Source: Rossellomorea vietnamensis | GTDB taxonomy: Bacteria > Bacillota > Bacilli > Bacillales > Bacillaceae_B | Length of the DNA: 64,000 bases | Direction of reading: 5' to 3' | Assembly: GCF_008180615.1 (NCBI RefSeq) | Contig: NZ_VTEH01000004.1 | Location: forward strand, 86,329-150,328 | Shown: one piece after another, positions 28,252 through 35,559 of the stretch | How the letters are laid out: each line of letters starts with the position of its first letter | Numbering within the stretch: the stretch's first letter is position 1 | Notes under the pieces: generated by a model | Told to the model about the DNA's origin: nothing | Seen by the model: the letters and a program-made list of their open reading frames with translations, nothing else | The model's database searches: none | Position numbers and translations under genes: made by a program

Positions 28252-28728
28252 TTAGGTTGCCTTCCTGGCAGTGAATTTTCTCAAGTTTACCGTCATGAGC
28301 AAGAAGTGCCTTGCCTTTTGCACGCGTTTCTTGCCCTTAACATAAAATCTTATGAAACCTAAAAACCCCTTGGAGTTCCAAAAACCGGATATAAATCAGT
28401 TTTAAACCGTCCATAAATTTCACCTGTTTTCTTTTCTGAAAGCAGAGTTTTATTTCATCCTTTTGTCATTCCCTTTTTCATTGAGTAAGAGTTTCCTGTG
28501 ATGTCCGTCTTTGGCATTAGTATACTTGGTACAGAAGGGACAGCCGTTACAACTTTGGCACTCATACACTATACACGTTAAACCCCCGGGCAAAGCGGTT
28601 TCGATCAGTCTTGTGAGGCAGGTAGCGGAATGTGGCGAATCAATTTCATAACTCAGTCTTTTAGAGTCCAAAAGGTTCTGAAAGGAGCATTCTATCTCTA
28701 CGATAGTTTTTATTCCAAATACGGACAT
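28252..28728 (-). pseudogene. IS1182-like transposase remnant (C-terminal part, frameshifted)
   Basis: Only the end of a transposase remains. The first frame (28450-28728) has the Cys-rich motif VYECQSCNGCPFCTKY typical of IS1182/IS1380-like transposases. After its stop codon, translation can be continued by frame changes to PVFGTPRGF, then to GFIRFYVKGKKRVQ and FLLMTVNLRKFTARK, which match the usual C-terminal RGxxxV and NLRK blocks. It ends at a stop at 28252. The N-terminal half and DDE residues before it are missing, and I see no intact terminal repeats. It is therefore a decayed insertion, wedged between the S-layer terminator and the next surface gene. Confidence 0.7.
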
Positions 28729-28957
28729 TACAATACACTCGTACCAAACAGTGTACAGACTGACCTTTAGATTATGAAGTTCTCTGTCAAATAGTGTACA
28801 AAGTTAAAGTCACGACAGATTTAAAAAAATACACAGCGCCAGCACGCGGGTCAAAAGCTTGAAAACAATATATTTTAAAAAATTTAGGAATAAATATATA
28901 TTTGTATAGTAATAAAACTAGGAATATAGTAAGATTAAATTGGTTTTTTATTACAAA

Positions 28958-28999
28958 GGAGGTAAAAGGATGAGAATAGGAGGTAAAAGGATGAGAAAG
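28958..28999 (+). repeat. 21-bp tandem duplication containing ribosome binding site and start codon
   Basis: GGAGGTAAAAGGATGAGAA occurs twice, offset by 21 bp, giving two Shine-Dalgarno/ATG pairs in the same frame (ATG 28970 and 28991). The second pair lies inside the first copy's coding sequence and adds seven residues to the longer form. Confidence 0.95.
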
Positions 29000-31195
29000 G
29001 TACTGGTGACATTTTTACTACTTTTGGGATTCGGATTTTTAGTTGCACCCACAACCTCTGCTGCACCTAAAGATGGAATATACATAGGGGGAGAGGTAAA
29101 TAAGTATTACTCAATAATTGAATTTATTAACAGCAAGACAAAAACAGAAGAAATGAATAAAGCTGGGTTGGCAAATGTTGTTCTATTCCAAGATGACATG
29201 ATGGCAAGTGCAAGTAGTATCCTTTCAAAAGGAGGATTCACAAAAGCGCAAGTTCCTCATGAACATGGGAAGTTGCCTGGAAAATATAAAAAGGTTAATG
29301 GTGATTACATAATCCCGGAACCAGCTTTCACAAGCGGTCTTAATGGAAGCACAGATACTGTTTTCATTAATGAAGAACAACAGGTTGTTTTCCGAGTAGG
29401 CATTGAGGGAATCGCCGAGACAGTTGAATTGGTTAAAGTTGGAGAGAACAATAAGATAGAAGTTCTAACTGATTTAACGGACGATGGAAATGTATCCTCA
29501 GGGGATGATATTAAAGACGACGGAGTATACAGTGGTGTCTATGATATCATCGCAGGAAGCGAAGGGACATTGGGTTATAAAGTTGTGGTAGATTCCGAGC
29601 TTTATAGTGACTCTTATGAGATATCTGCTCTTAAACATCTAACAAATGAAGAGATAACTACTGCATCTGCACAGTCAGGTGAAACTGAACAAAAGTTTAC
29701 AGAATTAAGTACTTCTTTATCAAAGGAAGAAGCGCAGGCGAAAACGGTTGAGTGGCTGAACTCTAAGGAAGAAGTAGTTTCTGCGGGCATTTCTGAAGAC
29801 GGAGAGGGAATTTGGTATGAGTTAGACTCAGGTGTCCTTGGAGGAACGTTAATTAATGAGGATTCATCCAAGGGAGGCCGTAATGCTGCTACTTTAACAG
29901 AATCTCTTAACGATGCACCAATTGACTATAAAGAAAATATTGCAAACTTTGCTGCTATGAGTACTGATTCCTTAAGCGTAGGAAGTAAAAGGGCAGCAAT
30001 CATTTCATCGTTTGCTTCTCAAGGTGGAGGTTTACAGCTTCCGAATGCTTCTTATGATAATGTTTCAAATTTATTTACTGCCACAGGCTTTAACGCAGAT
30101 CGTTTAACTGATGGTGAGTCAGATATTGACCTGTTTAAAAACTTAGAGAATTATGGAGTAGTAGTAATAGATACGCATGGAGGAACTTTCTTTGCGCAAG
30201 GTGTTGGAGAGTATAACTCATCTCAAGTTATCTTTTTAACTGGTGAAAAAGCGACTCCGGAAAAAATCCAAATGTATGAGGCTGATCTAAAGAAGGGACG
30301 TCTGGCAGTAATTGCAGATTACTTTGCTATCACACCTTCATTTATTTCTCATTACAATGAATCGTTACCTGGAACGATCGTTTTCAACGGTTCTTGCCAA
30401 AGTACAAAGAATGACACTATGTCTAACGCTTTCTTAAATGATGGAGCTCAGACCTATTTTGGATACTCAGATAACGTCCTAGTTTCCTATGATAATAATG
30501 TAGTAAGTACGTTGTTTAATTCTTTAGTTGCTAACGGTATGACAACCGGAGAATCATTTGACCATGTTATCAATACTCATGGAACAAGTGATGGTTATGG
30601 CGCTTATTTTCAAATGAAAGGAAATAACAATGTAGTCATTTCCGTTGAAGGATTGGTTAATGGTAAATTTGAAGAGGGTAATCTCAATGGGTGGTTTGGA
30701 AATGGAGATGTAAGGCTTATTTCTAAATTAGGCCCTTTGTACTCGCCAGAAGGTAAATACATGTCCATTATAAGTACGGGATTGGGATCTGTTGGTGAGT
30801 CAGACAGTTATATCTCACAAACTTTTAATATTCCTGCTGGTATGACTACATTGTCATTTGACTATAATGTTATTTCAGAAGAACCAGATGAATTCTTAGA
30901 CTCTGTATATGATGACAAATTCCAAGTAGTAATTGATCCATCATTTGGAGGCTTTGAACCCCAAACTCTGGTATATGAATCTGTGAATACCTCAGCTTGG
31001 CTCTTAGACTTTCCTATTGATATTGATTTCTATGGTGGAGATGACACTTCCTATGAAATTGGTTGGAAACATGTTGAATTTGATGTCAGCCATTTAGCCG
31101 GAAAAGGGTCAGTAACTTTAGACTTCCGAGTTTGGGATGAAGGAGATAGTGCTTATGATACTGCAGCATTAATCGATAACATCAGTTTAAATTAA
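28970..31195 (+). CDS. Secreted clan-CD (caspase/gingipain-like) cysteine peptidase with [DE]GIYIGG module
   Basis: 741 residues from ATG 28970 (734 from the second ATG at 28991; both have their own AGGAGGT site). Signal peptide ends about TTSAA. It has the [DE]GIYIGG module (about residues 35-118), then an Fn3-like domain with a Ca-site-like DDGNVSSGDDIKDDG stretch. A clan-CD fold follows, with His403 in VVVIDTHGG and Cys476 in IVFNGSCQS, each after a hydrophobic strand as in caspases, gingipains and clostripain. The C-terminus is a jelly-roll/carbohydrate-binding-like domain (about 560-741). No SLH domain is present. The exact peptidase family is uncertain and activity untested. Its place beside the S-layer gene suggests a role on surface proteins. 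Confidence 0.75.
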   Translation: MRIGGKRMRKVLVTFLLLLGFGFLVAPTTSAAPKDGIYIGGEVNKYYSIIEFINSKTKTEEMNKAGLANVVLFQDDMMASASSILSKGGFTKAQVPHEHGKLPGKYKKVNGDYIIPEPAFTSGLNGSTDTVFINEEQQVVFRVGIEGIAETVELVKVGENNKIEVLTDLTDDGNVSSGDDIKDDGVYSGVYDIIAGSEGTLGYKVVVDSELYSDSYEISALKHLTNEEITTASAQSGETEQKFTELSTSLSKEEAQAKTVEWLNSKEEVVSAGISEDGEGIWYELDSGVLGGTLINEDSSKGGRNAATLTESLNDAPIDYKENIANFAAMSTDSLSVGSKRAAIISSFASQGGGLQLPNASYDNVSNLFTATGFNADRLTDGESDIDLFKNLENYGVVVIDTHGGTFFAQGVGEYNSSQVIFLTGEKATPEKIQMYEADLKKGRLAVIADYFAITPSFISHYNESLPGTIVFNGSCQSTKNDTMSNAFLNDGAQTYFGYSDNVLVSYDNNVVSTLFNSLVANGMTTGESFDHVINTHGTSDGYGAYFQMKGNNNVVISVEGLVNGKFEEGNLNGWFGNGDVRLISKLGPLYSPEGKYMSIISTGLGSVGESDSYISQTFNIPAGMTTLSFDYNVISEEPDEFLDSVYDDKFQVVIDPSFGGFEPQTLVYESVNTSAWLLDFPIDIDFYGGDDTSYEIGWKHVEFDVSHLAGKGSVTLDFRVWDEGDSAYDTAALIDNISLN

Positions 31196-31210
31196 ATGTT
31201 TCTCTAGAAT

Positions 31211-31243
31211 AAAACCCTCCTCGAGCTGGAGGGTTTTATTTTT
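31211..31243 (+). terminator. Terminator after the cysteine peptidase
   Basis: AAAACCCTCC pairs with GGAGGGTTTT around TCGAGCT and is followed by ATTTTT. Confidence 0.9.
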
Positions 31244-31342
31244 AAACTATTTCATTTATATTCAATCCCCTTAAGTAAACTGGTAGTATAGGATTTAAGT
31301 GAAATTCAAAGTAAATAAAAACTTCAAGTCTAGAGGTAGCAA

Positions 31343-31870
31343 ATGAAGAAACTAGCTATGATATATTTTCTGAATCTAATCTTATTAACAGGATGTGGTT
31401 TAATGTATTCAAACAACAATAATGCACCGAATAAAGAAAAAGATGAAGATTTAATAAATCATTCAATTACAATTTATTCAAATGGAAAAGAGCTAACCGT
31501 GGAAGAGCCCGCAGAAATATTAGAAGATTTAAAAGTAAGGATAGAAGACTATGCTTATAACTCTGATGATTCTTATAAGTTACTTATAGGGGAAGCAGAG
31601 TTAGAAGATTTAAAGTTAAGAGGAGAGTCTGTAGAATTAATTTATTTACAGTCAAAATTGAAAGAGATAAAGTATATAAAAGAATACTTTGGAAAAGAAG
31701 CAATTGAGGTGAAAATGATTCTAATTCCTCTATCAGAATCAATTTTGCCCAATAACTCTGTAGTTATTTACACAGCTGAAAACGAAAAGTATATTCTTGC
31801 AAATACAAAAGAAGAAAAACAACAATTAAAAGAAATCATAAGAAACCACGTGGAAAAAAGCAAGCACTGA
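31343..31870 (+). CDS. Small lipoprotein of unknown function
   Basis: 175 residues with a lipoprotein signal: short basic N-terminus, hydrophobic core and a lipobox LLTGC with Cys18 as the lipidation site. The mature part is charged and low-complexity near the N-terminus (Asn/Lys/Glu/Asp), then alternating helix and strand without recognised motifs. GAGGT lies upstream of the ATG. I do not recognise the family. It converges on the membrane-tethered S-layer-module protein, sharing one bidirectional terminator. Confidence 0.7.
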   Translation: MKKLAMIYFLNLILLTGCGLMYSNNNNAPNKEKDEDLINHSITIYSNGKELTVEEPAEILEDLKVRIEDYAYNSDDSYKLLIGEAELEDLKLRGESVELIYLQSKLKEIKYIKEYFGKEAIEVKMILIPLSESILPNNSVVIYTAENEKYILANTKEEKQQLKEIIRNHVEKSKH

Positions 31871-31886
31871 AAAAGTGCTTGCTTTT
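31855..31886. terminator. Bidirectional terminator shared by two convergent genes
   Basis: AAAAGCAAGCACT pairs with AGTGCTTGCTTTT across a short loop, with T-runs on both strands. The left arm overlaps the end of the lipoprotein gene. Confidence 0.85.
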
Positions 31887-31889
31887 CAA

Positions 31890-32576
31890 TTAAAAATTAA
31901 CTGAAAACTTATCAACTTCTTCATTGTTTTGTCCCCTGAGAATGATTTCCATTTGATCGTATTCTCCGTCTACTGCTTTTTCAAAATTTAGTTTTCCATT
32001 AGGAATTTCCTGTTTAAAAGACTTAGTTCCGATAATAAATTCAACTGATTTTACGGAAGAATCCAAGTTTGCAGAAACGGCATATAGATAGGTTTCCCCC
32101 ATAAATAGAGCTCTTAAAGCCTCTAAGTCGGTCACTGGGGTGTTCGGTGACTGATTTTTCGCCTTTCCTTTTTGGGGTTTATCATCTTTTACCTTATCAA
32201 TTTCTTTTTTTTCTTCTTCATTTGTCACTGAATTTTTAGGAAGAGCAGGCGTCTCTGTGGTATTTGTCTCAGTGGTATTGCTGTCTTCAGTTCTTTTGGT
32301 TTCTGATGGGCCTTTATCTGTCGTCTCCTCCTCATTTGAATTGGCTTGATCCTCACTTTCAGGACTGTCAGTAATACTGCTGTCTTTCTCAGAATCACTG
32401 TCGCTCTTGTTATTTGGACTGCCTGGACCAGACTCTTGATTATTAGCGACTGCTACAGCAGGCTTAACGTCCTCTGCTTTATCAATATTTCTACTTGATA
32501 GTGTGAACAGGATTACTATCGATACAATAAGTAAGCTGCTTAGAATCCCGATAACCCATTTCTTCCTTTTATTCAT
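31890..32576 (-). CDS. Membrane-tethered protein with a C-terminal S-layer-type module
   Basis: 228 residues in three parts: an N-terminal membrane anchor (about 7-26), a long Ser/Glu/Thr/Asn-rich disordered linker (about 30-148), and a C-terminal folded module (about 150-228). The module aligns with the last ~78 residues of the S-layer protein: TYLYAV against TYLYGV, IGTKSF in both, GKLNFEKAVDG against GKFTLEKAADD, and a shared end FSVNF/VSFN. The layout suggests a spacer reaching from the membrane through the wall to present an S-layer-like domain. Function is unknown. It is transcribed divergently from the subtilase at 32819. No match to a named family is recognised. Confidence 0.7.
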   Translation of the reverse strand: MNKRKKWVIGILSSLLIVSIVILFTLSSRNIDKAEDVKPAVAVANNQESGPGSPNNKSDSDSEKDSSITDSPESEDQANSNEEETTDKGPSETKRTEDSNTTETNTTETPALPKNSVTNEEEKKEIDKVKDDKPQKGKAKNQSPNTPVTDLEALRALFMGETYLYAVSANLDSSVKSVEFIIGTKSFKQEIPNGKLNFEKAVDGEYDQMEIILRGQNNEEVDKFSVNF

Positions 32577-32818
32577 ATAAAAAATCCCCCGTTTTTGGAC
32601 TAATGCTTCCCTTAATTAGCCTCATAGTTTACTAGAATAGTTTCTACATCTCTATAATTTAAATTTTAACTTGTAAAAATATTCAAATCAATAGGAATTA
32701 GGAATAATAAATAATTTTAGTGAATTTGGCATGATGCTTTTGAACAAAATATTTACACTTAGTTGAATTGTGTCTAAAATTAAGTTATCAATAAACAGTG
32801 AAGGATAGGGGTAGAAAA

Positions 32819-35380
32819 ATGAACAAAATTATAAACGCAGGAATAATATCTGTTACTTTCATCTTAGTTGTACTTACTTTATCTTCTGGAATAGCTGAAG
32901 CTAAACAAAACCATGGTGATAAAATTAAGTTCGCAGTTGACGAGGGTAATGAGGGGATATCCTATGGTAAAGATGAAATCATTGTCAAATATAAAGAGAA
33001 AACAACATTTAGTACTTCTGCTGTAAAAGTAAAACACAACCTTAACATAAAGAAAATAGATAGCAAGAATAATATTGAGTTATTAAAAGTTCCTTCAACA
33101 GTTTCAATAAAAAATCTGATCAGTGACCTGGAAGCGCATCCCGATGTTGATTTTGCGCAACCCAATTATATCTATAAGCCGGCCGATTTGCCCAATGACC
33201 CTTTACTTAGTATGCAATGGGGATTACATAATATTGGACAAGTTATAAACAATCAACCTGGGGTCGCCGGGATGGATATAGGGATTCAAGAGACGGGCAG
33301 GTACATGTCTGGTTTAAATGAGACAGTGGTTGCCGTTATTGATACAGGAATAGATGTAAACCACCCAGATTTACATGGGAATCTATGGGTTAATGAAGGT
33401 GAAGTACCCAATAACGGTATCGATGATGATGGAAATGGGTATGTGGATGATATTCATGGCTGGGATTTCGCTAATAATGATAACACCGTTTTCGATTCTT
33501 TTTCTGATGATAGGCACGGGACACATGTTGCAGGAATCATTGCAGCACGGAAAGATAATATGTATGGAGTAAAGGGCGCTGCACCTAATGTTAAAGTTGC
33601 AGCTTTAAAATTTATTAGCGGCAACAGCGGCAGTACCATGGATGCAATTGAGGCGATTAATTATGCTAAACATATGGGCTTTAAGATTTCTAATAACAGT
33701 TGGGGAAGAGAAATGTTAAATGAACATGATCATGCGCTTAACACAGCAATTAAGGATTCCGGAATGTTATTTGTTGCTGCAGCAGGTAATAACGGCAAAA
33801 ACAATGACCTTATAAACTATTCACCAGCAGGACTGCCAGCTGAAAATATTATCAGTGTAGCATCAATTAATAACTCGGGTAATCTATCAAGTTTTTCAAA
33901 CTTTGGAGTTAAAACAGTAGATGTAGCGGCTCCCGGAAGTTCAATCCTTAGTACAATTCCATTCATTAAGGCTCCTGCGAAAACTTCAGCGGTCTTTAAT
34001 CAAGCAGAGAAGTATAGGACCATCTCACTAGGCTTCTGTTTTGAAGATATTTTAAGTGAAAATAGTAGGCAAAGGGTCATGAAGGATTTGGTTGGAAATC
34101 TAGGTTATATGCACGCTGACAGCTACTCTGTACTACTTATTAATGATACTGCATCTGAGAACTCATTGGGTTCTGATGAATCTCAGCTATATATAGAGGC
34201 CTTGAAGGCGCAAGGGTTGCCTGAAGGGAAGGTAGATCGGATTACTCTTACCATGGATCAAGATGGTCCTTCCGCCAGTGTTTTGAAAAATTATGATGTT
34301 GTTATCTGGTTTACTGGAAAATCATTCGGTTCTTATGGTATTTCTCCAATTAACGAAAATGATCAAAGGGAACTAGAGGTGTATTTATCAGGAGGGGGTA
34401 ATCTAATTACTTCTGGCCAAGATACCTTCTACATGATGGAAGACACTTATTTTGTCAAAAATGTATTGGGAGTAAAGTTTGCAGGGGAAATGGAGGATTC
34501 TGAATTTCAATATGATAACATAAATCCTTCTAATTCAACGGACGGAATTAGGCATGAGATACAGACAACTGGCAGTAATGATTTTTTAGAGCCTTATATC
34601 CCTGTTTCTACAGCAAAGGGCTTGTTTGAATATTCAGGCTATCAAAATGATTTCGGATATTTAAGCGGCACTTCTATGGCGGCACCATTTGTCAGTGGAA
34701 TCGCAGCAACGCTGATTGGAGGGGCAACAGATGTTATTGATGAGACTAAGAGGCTGATAATTGATAATGGAAAAACGTTGGATTCTTTAACTTTGAAAAT
34801 TGCTTCAGGAAAACTCGTGAATCTGGAAAGCTCCTTAAAAGATGGAATGAAGCTGAGTAGTGGACTTATTTTACATGAAGATATATACAATACAACTAAA
34901 TCAATCAAAGGAACTGCAATCCCCAACTCTTCAATCATTGTGAAGGTGGGAAAGAATACTATCGCAACTGAACTAGTGCAATCTGATGGAAGCTTTTCAA
35001 TCACCATCCCTGATCAAGAAGTGGGTGCTACTATAAAAATTGAAAACATATATAATGAATTGGTTGTTGGTGACCCCCTAGTACTTGAGGTGAAAGGACC
35101 TGCTTACTCAAAACCCTTTGATGGTATATATATAGGAGGTTCAATTAACAAATATTATTCACTGATACAATTCATCAGCCAGCCTTCCAATATATCAGCA
35201 GAAGAAATGAATATAGCGGGTCTAAATCAAGTTTTCTTAGTACAAGAAGGTGAGATAGCATCTGCAACTGAAATATTAACATATTCTGGATGGAACAATG
35301 CCAGAAGAAATTATCATTATGGTGATTTAAATGAAAAGATTCATAAACAAGGAGGAGGGATTTTTTACTTAGTAAAATAG
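32819..35380 (+). CDS. Subtilase (S8) with an inserted alpha/beta domain and C-terminal [DE]GIYIGG module
   Basis: 853 residues from ATG 32819 (AAGGATAGGGG upstream; an earlier GTG at 32798 lacks a site). Signal peptide is followed by an I9-like propeptide and the S8 domain: Asp175 (VIDTGID), His233 (RHGTHVAGI), the Asn in AAAGNNG and Ser619 (LSGTSMAAP). About 230 residues between the Asn block and the Ser block form an extra Rossmann-like domain (SVLLINDTASE; GGGNLITSGQD) resembling glutamine-amidotransferase/ThuA-like folds. An Ig-like domain precedes the C-terminal [DE]GIYIGG module (from DNA position 35120). It has no SLH domain. It ends soon after the module. Confidence 0.85.
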   Translation: MNKIINAGIISVTFILVVLTLSSGIAEAKQNHGDKIKFAVDEGNEGISYGKDEIIVKYKEKTTFSTSAVKVKHNLNIKKIDSKNNIELLKVPSTVSIKNLISDLEAHPDVDFAQPNYIYKPADLPNDPLLSMQWGLHNIGQVINNQPGVAGMDIGIQETGRYMSGLNETVVAVIDTGIDVNHPDLHGNLWVNEGEVPNNGIDDDGNGYVDDIHGWDFANNDNTVFDSFSDDRHGTHVAGIIAARKDNMYGVKGAAPNVKVAALKFISGNSGSTMDAIEAINYAKHMGFKISNNSWGREMLNEHDHALNTAIKDSGMLFVAAAGNNGKNNDLINYSPAGLPAENIISVASINNSGNLSSFSNFGVKTVDVAAPGSSILSTIPFIKAPAKTSAVFNQAEKYRTISLGFCFEDILSENSRQRVMKDLVGNLGYMHADSYSVLLINDTASENSLGSDESQLYIEALKAQGLPEGKVDRITLTMDQDGPSASVLKNYDVVIWFTGKSFGSYGISPINENDQRELEVYLSGGGNLITSGQDTFYMMEDTYFVKNVLGVKFAGEMEDSEFQYDNINPSNSTDGIRHEIQTTGSNDFLEPYIPVSTAKGLFEYSGYQNDFGYLSGTSMAAPFVSGIAATLIGGATDVIDETKRLIIDNGKTLDSLTLKIASGKLVNLESSLKDGMKLSSGLILHEDIYNTTKSIKGTAIPNSSIIVKVGKNTIATELVQSDGSFSITIPDQEVGATIKIENIYNELVVGDPLVLEVKGPAYSKPFDGIYIGGSINKYYSLIQFISQPSNISAEEMNIAGLNQVFLVQEGEIASATEILTYSGWNNARRNYHYGDLNEKIHKQGGGIFYLVK

Positions 35381-35398
35381 AATTAAATAGATTAGCAG

Positions 35399-35432
35399 AA
35401 AAGACCAAATCATATGATTGATGGTCTTTTTT
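35399..35432 (+). terminator. Terminator after the 853-aa subtilase
   Basis: AAAAGACCA pairs with TGGTCTTTTTT; the loop contains a second small palindrome ATCATATGAT. Confidence 0.8.
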
Positions 35433-35559
35433 AGGTCATAATATTTACTATCTATGTATTTTATGGTAAATTTAGAAAGTAATAATATTCTAAAAATTAA
35501 AGGAAGGGGGATTATTTGGAATTTTGTTTTAAAATAATAGGAGAAGGAAGGGTAAAAAC

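Noticed and set aside
28740..28800. Terminal inverted repeats of the IS remnant
   Set aside because: AGTGTACA occurs twice here but as direct copies, with no matching partner on the other side of the remnant.
31890..32576. SLH domain in the tether protein
   Set aside because: No TRAE-like motif or SLH spacing. The similarity is to the S-layer C-terminus instead.
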